A DNA stretch of 64,000 nt from the NCBI RefSeq assembly GCF_013344475.1, contig NZ_JABUOU010000001.1, positions 310,001-374,000 of the forward strand. Direction: 5' to 3'. This DNA comes from Martelella limonii (GTDB lineage Bacteria; Pseudomonadota; Alphaproteobacteria; Rhizobiales; Rhizobiaceae). Positions 27,870 through 37,135 of this stretch are shown here, in pieces (positions within the stretch are counted from its first letter, which is position 1; each line of letters starts with the position of its first letter). The notes beneath the pieces were generated by a model, which saw nothing but the letters and a program-made list of their open reading frames with translations, made no database searches and was not told the origin of the DNA. A program made the translations under genes and the position numbers.

Positions 27870-28472
27870 TCAGGCCTGCGGGCGAAGGTGCCGGTAATCC
27901 GGGAAATGCGTTTCGAACTCCGACGGCCAATTGGTGAGGCGCACGCGGTGTTCTTCCCATTGGCCCGGAAAGCGCAGCATCAGATAGCCAAGCGTGCTGG
28001 CAAGCGCAAAATGGCCGGCATTGAGCCGCTTTCCGAATTCCGGTGGATGGGCGTCGAGATAGTCGAGGCCGCGCCGCACCTTCTCCCATTGCCGGTCCAC
28101 CCAGGGCTGATGAAAGGTCTCGGGCGTGCGGAACCGCTTTTCGTAGATCGTCAGAACCGCCGCCTCGCAGATGCCGTCGCAAAGCGCCTCGGTGCGCTCC
28201 ACCATCGCGCGCTTTTCGGGCGTGCGCGGATAGATCCGCGCGTCGTCCGAGGCGATCCCGTTCAGGTAATGCATGATCGTGCGGCTGTCGTAATAGGTTT
28301 CGCCGGAATCGGTCACCAGCGTCGGGATCTTGCCGAGCGGATTGGCCGCCAGGAGATCGGCAGGATTGTCCGGCGTCGCGGAGACTTCAAGCTCGAGATC
28401 GATCCCCATATAAAAGGCGGCCATCACCACCTTCTTGGAGAACGGCGAGGCCGGGGAATAAAAAAGTTTCAT
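27870..28472 (-). CDS. Glutathione S-transferase family protein
   Basis: A 200-aa cytosolic GST-like protein starting MKLFYSPASPFSKKVVMAA. The thioredoxin-like half contains NPLGKIPTLVTDSGETYYDSRTIMHYL (in pieces) with the cis-Pro and the Asp-Ser glutathione-binding pair. It lies 4 bp downstream of rlmJ on the same strand and may be cotranscribed. The start is placed at 28472, since a longer frame adds seven non-family residues. Substrate is unknown. Confidence 0.87.
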   Translation of the reverse strand: MKLFYSPASPFSKKVVMAAFYMGIDLELEVSATPDNPADLLAANPLGKIPTLVTDSGETYYDSRTIMHYLNGIASDDARIYPRTPEKRAMVERTEALCDGICEAAVLTIYEKRFRTPETFHQPWVDRQWEKVRRGLDYLDAHPPEFGKRLNAGHFALASTLGYLMLRFPGQWEEHRVRLTNWPSEFETHFPDYRHLRPQA

Positions 28473-28476
28473 GATT

Positions 28477-29337
28477 TCAAGTCTTTCCCGCAATCTGTTC
28501 GCCCGCGATCCAGAAATGGTCGGCCCGGGCGAAACGGTCCTGCTTCAGGCAGGTTCTGAGATAGGGCAGCAGAATATCGAGATCGCGTGCCAGCGTATAG
28601 GGTGGATTGACGATGATCATGCCGGATCCGCAAAGTCCGTCGGCCTCGTTCTTCACAGTCAGCTCGGCGCAGAGGATTTTCGGGATCGCGAGCTCCTTCA
28701 GTGCATCATGAAACTGGCGGACCGGCGCGCCGGATTTGATCGGGTACCAGAGTAGATAGGTGCCGGTCGCAAACCGGCGATAGGCCTTCGAAAGCCCGTC
28801 GACGAGCCGGTCGAATTCACCCGGCGCCTCGAAGGGCGGGTCGACCAGCACGATGCCGCGGCGTTCCTTTGGCGGGAGGTGGCCTGCGAGTGAATGCCAG
28901 CCGTCGAGATGGGTGGCGCGTACCTGGTGATCGCCCTCGAAGGCGCTGTGCAGCGTTTCGAAGTCGGCGGGGTGCAGTTCCATCAGCGAAAGCCGGTCCT
29001 GCCTGCGCATCAGCATGCGGGCGAGCCGGGGTGATCCCGGATAGGATTTTATTCCGCCCTCGGGGTTCATGGCACGCACGCAGTCGAGATAGGGGGCGAG
29101 CAGGCTTGCGACATCTTCGGGCAGGTCCGCCTCGATCAGCCTGCCGATGCCGTCGCGCCATTCGCCGGTCTTTTCCGCTTCCACGCTCGACAGGTCGTAT
29201 TCGCCGATCCCGGCATGGGTATCGAGAATGCGGAAAGCTGCCTCCTTGTTCTGGAAATAGCGGATCGCATGGGCAAGCACGGCGTGTTTCAGCACATCGG
29301 CAAAGTTTCCGGCGTGATAGATATGGCGGTAGTTCAT
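28477..29337 (-). CDS. rlmJ: 23S rRNA (adenine(2030)-N6)-methyltransferase RlmJ
   Basis: SAM-dependent methyltransferase that makes m6A2030 in 23S rRNA, 286 aa. The N-terminus MNYRHIYHAGNFADVLKH is highly characteristic. The methyltransferase core has LDTHAGIGEYDL and the catalytic-type DPPF motif in IVLVDPPFEAPGEF. It is followed by a GST-like gene and is divergent from a NUDIX hydrolase 115 bp away. Confidence 0.95.
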   Translation of the reverse strand: MNYRHIYHAGNFADVLKHAVLAHAIRYFQNKEAAFRILDTHAGIGEYDLSSVEAEKTGEWRDGIGRLIEADLPEDVASLLAPYLDCVRAMNPEGGIKSYPGSPRLARMLMRRQDRLSLMELHPADFETLHSAFEGDHQVRATHLDGWHSLAGHLPPKERRGIVLVDPPFEAPGEFDRLVDGLSKAYRRFATGTYLLWYPIKSGAPVRQFHDALKELAIPKILCAELTVKNEADGLCGSGMIIVNPPYTLARDLDILLPYLRTCLKQDRFARADHFWIAGEQIAGKT

Positions 29338-29452
29338 CGCTTCCTCGCATTGCCTTCGGCGCGAATGTTATTATGACTGTCGGCACGGCTTTACAAGCAG
29401 CGCCCCTCAGCCCGGCCTTGCCCGCTCCCCTTCATTTCGAAAGGATATTCCG

Positions 29453-30046
29453 ATGGCCTCCGATCGTGTCGACATTATCAGCAGGAAGACGTTGTTCGAG
29501 GGCTGGAACCGGATCGTCGAATATGTCTTCCGCTACCATGACAGCAAGGGGCGGGACATCGAACGCAGCTGGGAGGTCAGCGAGCGGCCGGAAGCGGCGG
29601 CGGTTCTGGTGTTCGACCGGGATCTCGGCAGGTTCGTGCTGGTGCGCCAGTTCCGGGTGCCGGTCTATGCGATGGGCGAGGGGGACGGCTTCTTTCTTGA
29701 GACGGCTGCCGGCCTGATCGACAAGGGCGAAACGCCCGACGAGGCTGCAATTCGCGAAGCGCGCGAGGAAACCGGCTATGCGGTCGAAACGCTGATTCCC
29801 GCCTACCGGATTGTCAGCGCGCCCGGCCTGATGACGGAAAAGATCCATTGTTATACGGCCATTGTCGACGCATCGATGCGCGTGGCCGAGGGCGGTGGTC
29901 TTGCCGACGAGCACGAGGACATCGAACTCGTCACGCTTTCCCTGGAGGAGGCGATGGACATGGTCGCCACCGGTGCGATCTCGGACGCGAAGACGGTCGT
30001 CATGCTGCAATGGGCCGCGATGAACCGGCAGGTTTTCGGGCTCTGA
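29453..30046 (+). CDS. NUDIX hydrolase, NudK/ADP-ribose pyrophosphatase-like
   Basis: A 197-aa cytosolic hydrolase of nucleoside diphosphates linked to another moiety. The complete Nudix box GX5EX7REUXEEXGU is seen as GLIDKGE-TPDEAAI-REAREETGY (about residues 89-111). Upstream ETAAG and downstream SAPGLMTEKIHCYTA match GDP-mannose pyrophosphatase NudK more than NudF, but the substrate is not settled by sequence alone. A ribosome-binding site AAGGA precedes ATG 29453. The gene converges on nadK. Confidence 0.88.
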   Translation: MASDRVDIISRKTLFEGWNRIVEYVFRYHDSKGRDIERSWEVSERPEAAAVLVFDRDLGRFVLVRQFRVPVYAMGEGDGFFLETAAGLIDKGETPDEAAIREAREETGYAVETLIPAYRIVSAPGLMTEKIHCYTAIVDASMRVAEGGGLADEHEDIELVTLSLEEAMDMVATGAISDAKTVVMLQWAAMNRQVFGL

Positions 30047-30094
30047 TTGGAGCTCAAGGAGAAAGAAAGCGCCGTCCTTTCTCCGCCGGGATGC

Positions 30095-30113
30095 CGCTTT
30101 CCGGAAGCGTTTT
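30095..30113 (+). terminator. Short Rho-independent terminator after the NUDIX gene
   Basis: Stem CGCTT (30095-30099) with AAGCG (30105-30109), loop TCCGG, four T residues. A longer hairpin GGAGAAAG/CTTTCTCC (30058-30084) lies just upstream. Both lie between the convergent NUDIX and nadK genes. Confidence 0.55.
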
Positions 30114-30116
30114 GCC

Positions 30117-30890
30117 TCAATCCGAAAACTGTTCCGCGAGGATCCGCTCCGACCATGAGCGGTTCGGGTCCGAGAGCACCTTGGCGCGGGCGTCAGGGTC
30201 CTGCTCGATCCGCACATGGACCGCGTGCTTGACCTCGGTGTGATCGGCAAAGGCGTTGACGAGGCGCTTTTCGGGTTCGAGCACGGCGATATCGACTACG
30301 GCGGTATTGGGCAGCAGCGCGCCGCGCCAGCGCCGCGGGCGGAACGCGCTCACCGGCGTGATCGCAAGCAATGGCGCCTCGAGCGGAATGATCGGGCCGT
30401 GGACGGAAAGATTGTAGGCGGTGGAGCCTGCGGGCGTGGCCACCAGAATGCCGTCGCAGGCAAGCTCCGGCAGCCGCACCCGGCCATCGACGCTGATCTG
30501 GAGCTTGGCTGCCTGGTGGGATTGCCGCAGCATCGAGACCTCGTTGATCGCGAGCGCGATGGAGGATGAGCCATCGGCATTCCTGGTCGTCATGCGCAAC
30601 GGCCGGAACTCGTTGACATCGGCGGCTTCAAGCCGCGCGATCAGATCTTCCGTCGAATATTCGTTCATCAGGAAACCGACGGAGCCGCGATTCATCCCAT
30701 AGACCGGCAGGTCGGAATTCATGTATTCATGCAGCGTCTGCAGCATGAAGCCGTCGCCGCCGAGCGCCACGATATAATCCGCTTCCTCCGGCATGACATT
30801 GCCATAAAGCCCTGTCAGTTCACTGAGGGCGGCCTCGGCATCCTCTGTTCCGGAAGACAGAAAGCAGAGGGCGGGACTGGTCTTTGGCAT
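30117..30890 (-). CDS. nadK: NAD kinase
   Basis: Phosphorylates NAD to NADP, 257 aa from MPKTSPALCFLSS. The catalytic GGDG motif is in IVALGGDGFMLQTL (about residue 45). Further family blocks are GMNRGSVGFLMNEY and the diphosphate-binding segment VATPAGSTAYNLSVHGPI. The long upstream frame is discarded because it shows no similarity to the family. The gene is convergent with the NUDIX hydrolase. Confidence 0.96.
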   Translation of the reverse strand: MPKTSPALCFLSSGTEDAEAALSELTGLYGNVMPEEADYIVALGGDGFMLQTLHEYMNSDLPVYGMNRGSVGFLMNEYSTEDLIARLEAADVNEFRPLRMTTRNADGSSSIALAINEVSMLRQSHQAAKLQISVDGRVRLPELACDGILVATPAGSTAYNLSVHGPIIPLEAPLLAITPVSAFRPRRWRGALLPNTAVVDIAVLEPEKRLVNAFADHTEVKHAVHVRIEQDPDARAKVLSDPNRSWSERILAEQFSD

Positions 30891-31055
30891 ATTGCTCTTC
30901 CGTTCGCGTTTGGCGCGGGGCCAGATCACCCGAGCGGGCCATGTTTTGCAAGCCCTGATGATCAGTGTTCTTGGCCGCATTGGCCAAAATACAGGCTGAA
31001 TAGGTGATTTTTTCGTTTTACAGAGGGACCAAATCTGATAGTGGGCATGCCCAAT

Positions 31056-31131
31056 GCCCTTGTAGCTCAGTTGGTAGAGCATCTGATTTGTAATCAGAGG
31101 GTCGCGGGTTCGAATCCTGCCGGGGGCACCA
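31056..31131 (+). tRNA. tRNA-Thr (anticodon UGU)
   Basis: A 76-nt cloverleaf including an encoded CCA. Acceptor GCCCTTG pairs with CGGGGGC using two G-U pairs. The D-loop reads AGCTCAGTTGGTAGAGC, the anticodon loop TTTGTAA gives TGT (Thr), and the T-arm contains GGTTCGAATCC. It lies between nadK (minus) and tig (plus). Confidence 0.97.
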
Positions 31132-31329
31132 AGCCGCTTTTAAGGGGACCGTGTATAGCGTCGAAGGCGACGTCTGCCGCAGGTCAACGCCCTGGCGCCA
31201 TTTTGCCCAAGCCCGGAAAAGCTTGTCAAAATGCCGAGGATATTGCAAGAAGTCGCGCCCGGCCATGAGCGCCGCGTTTGCGCATGTAACCCAACGGCCG
31301 TCTGGCCGATATGAAATGAAGGTATGGAT

Positions 31330-32901
31330 ATGCAGGTAACCGAAACGCTCGCCGAAGGGCTGAAGCGCGAAATCAAGATCACAGTTCCTGCGGATGATCT
31401 GAAGGCGCGCATGAACGAACGCCTGGCCGAGGCCAAGGACAAGGTGCGCATCAACGGTTTCCGTCCGGGCAAGGTGCCGATGTCGCACATGAAGAAGCTT
31501 TACGGCAAGTCGGTGATGGCCGAGATCGTCAACGAGACGCTTCAGGAAAAGCCGCAGGCCGTGATTGCCGAGCGTGGCGAACGCGCTGCCGGACAGCCCA
31601 AGATCGACATGACCGAGGACGAAGCCGAGGCCAACAAGGTTCTCAACGGCGAGCAGGATTTCGAATTCACCGTCTCCTACGAGGTCCTGCCGAAGTTCGA
31701 TCTGCAGCCGACCGACGGCCTGAAGGTCGAGCGTCCGGTTGTCGAGATTTCCGATGAGGAAGTCGAAGAGCAGGTCAAGGCCGTTGCCGAGAACGCCCGC
31801 GAATACGAAACCAAGAAGGGCAAGGCCGCCAACGGCGACCGCGTCACGATCGATTACGTCGGCAAGCTCGACGGCGAAGCCTTCGATGGCGGCACGGATA
31901 CCGATTCGCAGCTCGTGCTCGGTTCCAACCGCTTCATCCCGGGTTTCGAAGAGCAGCTCGTCGGCACCAAGGCCGGTGATGAAAAGCAGGTCAAGGTAAC
32001 CTTCCCGGAAGAATATCCGGCAGCGCACCTCGCCGGCAAGGAAGCCGTCTTCGACGTCACCGTCAAGGAAGTGGCCTCAGCCGGTGAAATCGAAATCAAC
32101 GATGCCCTGGCCGAAAAGCTGGGTCTGGAATCGGCCGACCGCCTGCGCGAAATCGTGCGCGAGCAGATCGTTGGCCAGTACAACCAGTTCACCCGCCAGA
32201 AGGTAAAGCGTCAGATCCTCGACCAGCTCGACGCCCAGTATTCCTTCGAAGCGCCGCAGTCCCTGGTTGACGCCGAGTTCGAAAACATCTGGCGCCAGGT
32301 CCAGGCCGACCTGCAGCGTTCGGGCAAGACCTTCGAAGATGAAGACACGACCGAAGAAGACGCCCGCGCCGACTATCGCAAGCTTGCAGAGCGTCGCGTC
32401 CGCCTTGGTCTCGTTCTTTCCGAGATCGGCGAAAAGGCCGAGGTTCAGGTCTCTGACGAGGAAATGCAGCGCGCGCTGTACGACCAGATGCGCCAGTATC
32501 CCGGTCAGGAGCAGGAAATCCTGAAGTTCTTCCGCGAGACCCCCGGTGCCCAGGCATCGCTCCGCGCGCCGATCTTCGAAGAGAAGGTCGTCGACCATCT
32601 CCTCGAAAACATCGACGTCAAGGATGTCACGGTCTCCAAGGAAGAGCTGATGGCGGACGACGAGGACGAGCTTTCGAGCGAAGCGTCTGAAGACAAGAAG
32701 CCCGCCGCCAAGAAGAAGGCTGCTCCGAAGAAGGCTGCCGCCAAGGCTGACGAAGCGGCTGAAGACGCCGCCGAGGAAAAGCCTGCCGCCAAGAAGGCGC
32801 CGGCGAAGAAGGCTGCTGCCAAGAAGGCCGATGCCGAGGGCGAAGAAAAGCCTGCGCCGAAGAAGAAGGCCGCTCCGAAGAAGAAGGCTGACGAGGCCTG
32901 A
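31330..32901 (+). CDS. tig: Trigger factor with a long Lys/Ala-rich C-terminal tail
   Basis: Ribosome-associated chaperone and peptidyl-prolyl isomerase, 523 aa from [15 protein letters not shown] (an ATG 6 bp upstream is also possible). The N-terminal domain carries the ribosome-binding signature [17 protein letters not shown]. The FKBP domain (about 165-250) has [20 protein letters not shown]. The helical C-terminal chaperone domain follows. The last 70 residues are built from repeats of [11 protein letters not shown] and alternating acidic segments, a histone H1-like tail longer than in most Tig proteins. A terminator follows 27 bp after the stop. Confidence 0.96.
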   Translation: MQVTETLAEGLKREIKITVPADDLKARMNERLAEAKDKVRINGFRPGKVPMSHMKKLYGKSVMAEIVNETLQEKPQAVIAERGERAAGQPKIDMTEDEAEANKVLNGEQDFEFTVSYEVLPKFDLQPTDGLKVERPVVEISDEEVEEQVKAVAENAREYETKKGKAANGDRVTIDYVGKLDGEAFDGGTDTDSQLVLGSNRFIPGFEEQLVGTKAGDEKQVKVTFPEEYPAAHLAGKEAVFDVTVKEVASAGEIEINDALAEKLGLESADRLREIVREQIVGQYNQFTRQKVKRQILDQLDAQYSFEAPQSLVDAEFENIWRQVQADLQRSGKTFEDEDTTEEDARADYRKLAERRVRLGLVLSEIGEKAEVQVSDEEMQRALYDQMRQYPGQEQEILKFFRETPGAQASLRAPIFEEKVVDHLLENIDVKDVTVSKEELMADDEDELSSEASEDKKPAAKKKAAPKKAAAKADEAAEDAAEEKPAAKKAPAKKAAAKKADAEGEEKPAPKKKAAPKKKADEA

Positions 32902-32928
32902 GTCCTCGCTTCTTCTCGAACTGATTGC

Positions 32929-32960
32929 GAACGCCCGGCATGAAAGTGCCGGGCGTTTTG
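32929..32960 (+). terminator. Rho-independent terminator of tig
   Basis: A perfect 11-bp stem (32930-32940 AACGCCCGGCA with 32947-32957 TGCCGGGCGTT), six-base loop TGAAAG and a short T-run. It lies between convergent genes and could act in both directions. Confidence 0.92.
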
Positions 32961-33019
32961 CTTTCAGGAAAACCGTTCAGTTGCTCTCCTGCTCGTCCAG
33001 GCTTTCGACGCTCCGCAGG

Positions 33020-33823
33020 TCAGCCCTTCGCTTGGCGTGCGATCCTGCCGATCTCGAGCGGAATATCTGCAAGCCGGTTGTCGTCTTCCAGATACCAGGC
33101 GGCCGACAAGCCGCACCAGGCGATGATCCAGGCCCTCAGTCGTTGCGGATCGAGCTTTGCCGCTCGGGAAATCTGGGAGAGCCTGCGGGCAAAACGTGCC
33201 GGATCGCGTGCGATCTTCTGGTCTGGGTGGGCGAGATCGGGATTGCAGAAGATATTGGCGAAGTCGAAAGCGCGCGGGCCGACGAGCCCCTTGGGGTCAA
33301 TCGCGAGAAAGCCGCGCGCACCGAAATCGAGGACATTGTCGTGGTGCAGATCGCCATGGAGCGGGCGGATGTCCTCCGGCTGCTCAAGCAGTTGCGCGGC
33401 AATCGCTGCCGCTGGTGAAAGACGTGGGTCGCTTTCCGCGCGGCGCATCAGGGCATCGAAGCGCGGCGCAAGCGGCGCAAGCGGGGGCGGGGGCGAGGTG
33501 CGGCCGGCATGGAGCCTTGCTGCGACATCACAGAGCACGCCACAGGCCCTCTCGTCGTCGCCCGCAAGCGCCAGAGCACTCAGGGCCGGCCCGGTTGCAC
33601 GCTCCATCAGGATGACGTCGTTTGCAGCGGCGAGTATACGGACAGCGCCTTCGCCATCCCACCATGTGAGCAGGCCGACGCCGCGCGCTTCCTCCGGATC
33701 GGTAAACCGCTTCAGCATCGCGGGCGTCCCGCCAGCCTCAACCGGCAACAGCGTGCCGGTCGCAGTGGTGATCGCCGCGCCCGCAGGCGTGAGAGCCCAC
33801 GCCCGAATCTGTTCGCTAAACAC
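33020..33823 (-). CDS. Aminoglycoside/hydroxyurea phosphotransferase family kinase (APH_6_hur type)
   Basis: A 267-aa protein-kinase-fold small-molecule kinase. The catalytic loop is HGDLHHDNVLDFG (His-x-Asp and Asn, about residue 155), followed by the metal-binding segment LAIDPKGLVGPRAFDFAN. The N-terminal lobe keeps a Lys in AMLKRFTDPEE. This pattern is that of the streptomycin 6-kinase/hydroxyurea phosphotransferase family. Chromosomal copies are frequent in rhizobia, and the physiological substrate is usually unknown. It ends convergently with tig and starts 3 bp after the stop of sthA on the same strand. Confidence 0.85.
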   Translation of the reverse strand: MFSEQIRAWALTPAGAAITTATGTLLPVEAGGTPAMLKRFTDPEEARGVGLLTWWDGEGAVRILAAANDVILMERATGPALSALALAGDDERACGVLCDVAARLHAGRTSPPPPLAPLAPRFDALMRRAESDPRLSPAAAIAAQLLEQPEDIRPLHGDLHHDNVLDFGARGFLAIDPKGLVGPRAFDFANIFCNPDLAHPDQKIARDPARFARRLSQISRAAKLDPQRLRAWIIAWCGLSAAWYLEDDNRLADIPLEIGRIARQAKG

Positions 33824-33826
33824 GTT

Positions 33827-35245
33827 TCAGCCCTGCTGCTGCTGGGCGGCCTCCAGCATCGCGATCCTGTTGGACGCGTCGAGGCCAGCGATCTTGTAGG
33901 CCTCGGCAAGGGTCGGATAGTTGAAGGTGTTCTCGACGAAATACTCGACCGTGCCCTTGAGGTTCAGAACCGCCTGGCCGATGTGGATCAGCTCGGTCGC
34001 ACCTTCGCCGACGATGTGGACGCCAAGCAGGCGGTGGGTCTTCAATGAGAAGATCATCTTCAGGAGGCCGTTCTGAAGCCCCATGATATGCCCGCGCGAC
34101 GTTTCGCGGAAAAAGGCAACGCCGCATTCATAGGCGATGCCGCGCTCCTGGATCTCCTCCTCGGTCATGCCGCAGGTCGACATTTCCGGCACGGCATAGA
34201 TGCCGTAGGGAAAGAATTGCGGCGGCTCCTCGGCTTCCGCGCCGACGGCATGGCGGGCGGCGATGCGGCCCTGTTCCATCGATGTCGAAGCAAGGGCGGG
34301 AAAGCCGATGACGTCGCCGGCGGCATAGATATGCGCAACGTCTGTCTGGAAGGTGATCGGATCGACCTTGATCCGCCCGCGCCGGTCGGCCTCAAGGCCG
34401 ACGGCCTGCAGGTTCAGCGTATCGGTGGCGCCCTGGCGGCCAGCCGCAAACAGCACCGATTCGGCCATCAGCACGCGGCCGTTCGACAGCGTCACGCGCG
34501 CCTTGCCGTCTGCAATCTTCTCGACCTTGTCGGCGCCGGCGCCGAACAGAAGCTTGACGTTGCGGTCGCGCAGCTGGGCCGCAAAATTGTCGCGGATCTC
34601 GCGATCGATGAAGTCGAGCATGCTGTCGCGCGGCTCGACCACGATCACCTGGGTGTCGAGCGCGGAAAAGATCGTTGCATATTCGATGCCGATAACGCCA
34701 GCGCCAACGACGATCATGGAGCGCGGAATTTGCGGGATGTTGAGGAGTTCGTCGCTGTCGAGCACGGTCTTTCCGTCGAAGGGGACGTTCGGCGGACGAT
34801 AGGGCCTGGTGCCGACGGAGATCAGCACGGCATTGGCATGAACCCGCTGGATCTCCCCAGTGTCCTTTTCGATCTCGATGGTGTGTTCATCGACAAAATG
34901 GGCAAAACCACGGATCTGTTCGACCCGGTTGCGTTCGAACTGCCACTCCAGCACATCGATTTCGTAATCGAGCGTCTTGATCAGCCGTGCGCGCAGGTCA
35001 TCCGCGGTGATCTTCTGCTTCACCTTGTAGGAACGGCCATAGAAGCCGCGTTCGCGCCAGCCGGTGAGGTTCAGCACGGTTTCACGCATCGTCTTGGAAG
35101 GGATGGTGCCGGTGTGGACGGAGACGCCGCCAACCTGCGATCCCTTGTCGATGACGAGTGCCGTCTTGCCGAGCTTGGCGGCCTGCACCGCAGCGCGCCG
35201 GCCGGCCGGGCCGCTGCCGATGACGACCAGATCGTAAGAATTCAT
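33827..35245 (-). CDS. sthA: Soluble (Si-specific) NAD(P)+ transhydrogenase
   Basis: FAD flavoprotein of 472 aa that reoxidises NADPH with NAD+. The N-terminal FAD motif is VVIGSGPAGRRAAVQAAKLG. The segment GGVSVHTGTIPSKTMRE replaces the redox-disulfide motif GGTCxNxGCIPSK of lipoamide dehydrogenases, so both redox Cys are absent, as expected for transhydrogenases. The NAD(P) motif GAGVIGIEYATIF and dimerisation domain follow. The start 35245 (MNSYDLVVIG) is used; an 18-codon upstream extension is not family-like. A 14-bp palindrome lies about 75 bp upstream. Confidence 0.94.
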   Translation of the reverse strand: MNSYDLVVIGSGPAGRRAAVQAAKLGKTALVIDKGSQVGGVSVHTGTIPSKTMRETVLNLTGWRERGFYGRSYKVKQKITADDLRARLIKTLDYEIDVLEWQFERNRVEQIRGFAHFVDEHTIEIEKDTGEIQRVHANAVLISVGTRPYRPPNVPFDGKTVLDSDELLNIPQIPRSMIVVGAGVIGIEYATIFSALDTQVIVVEPRDSMLDFIDREIRDNFAAQLRDRNVKLLFGAGADKVEKIADGKARVTLSNGRVLMAESVLFAAGRQGATDTLNLQAVGLEADRRGRIKVDPITFQTDVAHIYAAGDVIGFPALASTSMEQGRIAARHAVGAEAEEPPQFFPYGIYAVPEMSTCGMTEEEIQERGIAYECGVAFFRETSRGHIMGLQNGLLKMIFSLKTHRLLGVHIVGEGATELIHIGQAVLNLKGTVEYFVENTFNYPTLAEAYKIAGLDASNRIAMLEAAQQQQG

Positions 35246-35320
35246 GAAACCACCTCGATTTGAGTATTCAAATGCCGATGAAAATGCCGTGTGGCACATT
35301 TAGAATGTTTCGCCGTTGAA

Positions 35321-35334
35321 GGGAAATGTTTCCC
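35321..35334. promoter_or_regulatory. Palindrome GGGAAATGTTTCCC upstream of sthA
   Basis: A perfect 6-bp inverted repeat with 2-bp spacer, 76 bp before the sthA start and 97 bp after the end of radC. It could be an operator for sthA; no regulator is known from the sequence. Confidence 0.4.
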
Positions 35335-35430
35335 GCGCCGCAACAGCGCCCGGCTTTGCGGCGCAATATGGTCCCGCTCCGTGATATTTTGATAACATAC
35401 AGCCATAAGCTGCAACAGGAGTCCATGGCC

Positions 35431-36234
35431 TCAGATCAGCTTCAGACCCTTGAAACTCACATATCCGTCCTTGCCGATGATGATGTGGTCATGCACCGTG
35501 ATGCCAAGCGGTTTTGCCGAGTTGATGATCATATGCGTCATGTCGATATCGGCGCGCGAGGGCGTCGGGTCGCCGGATGGATGGTTGTGGACGAGGATGA
35601 TGGCTGTTGCCGAAAGCTCGAGCGCGCGCTTGATCACCTCGCGCGGATAGACCGGCGTATGGTCGATCGTGCCGATCCCCTGGATTTCATCGGCAATCAG
35701 CTTGTTGCGCTTGTCGAGAAAGAGAAGTCGGAATTGCTCGCGGGTCTCGTGCGCCATCGCGGCACTGCAATAGTCGATCACCGAGGACCACGAGCCAAGG
35801 ATCGGCCGCTCCTTCAGCGAGCTCTTGAGGCTGCGCTGGGCAAGCGCCGACATCAGCTTCAGATCGAAGGCGACGCTTTCGCCGATGCCCGGGACCTCCT
35901 GCAGAAGCTCTGCCGGTGCGCCGAAGACGCCGCCGAGCGAGCCGAACCGTTCGATCAGCGCCTTGGCGATCGGCTTGGTGTCGCGCCGCGGGATCAGGCG
36001 AAACAGCAACAGCTCGAGGATTTCATAATCGGCAAGCGCATTGGCGCCGCTCTCGCGAAAGCGGGCCCGCAGGCGGTCGCGATGGCCGTGGACGTGGCTC
36101 GCCGTCTTGCTTCGGATCTCGCCGCCCTGGAACGGGCGTTCCGGCGGCTGATCGGCGAAGAATGCGCGCTCGTCCGGGCCGTCCTCCTGCATGCCGGGCA
36201 GGGCGGGCTTGTCTTTGGCAGGTGGCTTTTTCAT
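35431..36234 (-). CDS. radC: RadC family (JAB-domain) protein
   Basis: A 267-aa protein with an N-terminal helix-hairpin-helix-like region and a C-terminal JAMM/JAB metalloprotease-fold domain. The JAMM motif is complete: [19 protein letters not shown], with the upstream Glu in the region [16 protein letters not shown]. Despite the name, a role in DNA repair is not established for the family. It lies 35 bp downstream of map on the same strand. Confidence 0.93.
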   Translation of the reverse strand: MKKPPAKDKPALPGMQEDGPDERAFFADQPPERPFQGGEIRSKTASHVHGHRDRLRARFRESGANALADYEILELLLFRLIPRRDTKPIAKALIERFGSLGGVFGAPAELLQEVPGIGESVAFDLKLMSALAQRSLKSSLKERPILGSWSSVIDYCSAAMAHETREQFRLLFLDKRNKLIADEIQGIGTIDHTPVYPREVIKRALELSATAIILVHNHPSGDPTPSRADIDMTHMIINSAKPLGITVHDHIIIGKDGYVSFKGLKLI

Positions 36235-36269
36235 GCGGCTCCCCTGGCGATGTCCCGGTAGGCAGGCGG

Positions 36270-37103
36270 CTAAGGCCGGGGCTTCAGACCCGGCCGGTCA
36301 TGGCCGCCCGGCGAAAGCGTGAAGACCTCGCAGCCATCCTTGGTAACGCCCACAGTGTGCTCGTACTGCGCCGACAGCGAGCGGTCGCGCGTGACAGCCG
36401 TCCATCCGTCATTCAGCACTTTGACGTGCGGTTTGCCGATGTTGAGCATCGGCTCGATGGTGAAGATCATGCCTTCCTTCAGCACCGGCCCGTCATTGGT
36501 GCGGCCGTAATGCAGGATATTCGGCGTATCGTGGAAAAGCCGGCCGACGCCGTGGCCGCAGAAATCGCGCACAACCGAGCAGCGCTCGCTTTCCGCGTAA
36601 CTCTGGATCGCTTCGCCGATCGCGCCGGTGCGCGCACCGGGTTTTACGGCCGCGATGCCGCGCAGCAGCGATTCGTAGGTGACCTCAAGGAGCCGCTCTG
36701 CCGCGCGCTTCAACTGGCCAACCGCATACATCCGGCTCGAATCGCCATGCCAGCCATCGAGAATGTAGGTGACGTCGACATTGACGATGTCGCCGTCGCG
36801 CAGCGGCTTGTCGTTCGGCATGCCGTGGCAGACCACATGGTTGATGGAGGTGCAGCTTGAGTATTTGTAACCGCGGTAGCCGAGCGTTGCCGGCACCACG
36901 CCGTTGTCGAGGCCGAACTGCAAGACGTGGCGGTCGATCTCGGCGGTGGTGACGCCGGGCTGTATGAGATCGTACAGGCTGTCGAGGCAACGCGCGGTGA
37001 TCTGGCAGACCTGGCGCATCTTGTCGAAACCGGCCGCGTCATAAAGGCGGATCGAACCGTCATTCTTCAAGGGCGCGGTGGCCGCGTCGACGTAATTTAC
37101 CAT
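36270..37103 (-). CDS. map: Type I methionine aminopeptidase
   Basis: Removes the initiator Met from nascent proteins. The product is 277 aa from [11 protein letters not shown], which has an AGAGG site 6 bp upstream. Two in-frame ATGs lie 6 and 15 bp further upstream. Metal ligands are visible: Asp in [18 protein letters not shown], His in [15 protein letters not shown] and Glu in [10 protein letters not shown]. The conserved [16 protein letters not shown] carries the substrate His. It is close to sfsA upstream and radC downstream on the same strand. Confidence 0.95.
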   Translation of the reverse strand: MVNYVDAATAPLKNDGSIRLYDAAGFDKMRQVCQITARCLDSLYDLIQPGVTTAEIDRHVLQFGLDNGVVPATLGYRGYKYSSCTSINHVVCHGMPNDKPLRDGDIVNVDVTYILDGWHGDSSRMYAVGQLKRAAERLLEVTYESLLRGIAAVKPGARTGAIGEAIQSYAESERCSVVRDFCGHGVGRLFHDTPNILHYGRTNDGPVLKEGMIFTIEPMLNIGKPHVKVLNDGWTAVTRDRSLSAQYEHTVGVTKDGCEVFTLSPGGHDRPGLKPRP

Positions 37104-37135
37104 GGTCATCCTCTGCACCGCCTGGGCGTGCGTCC

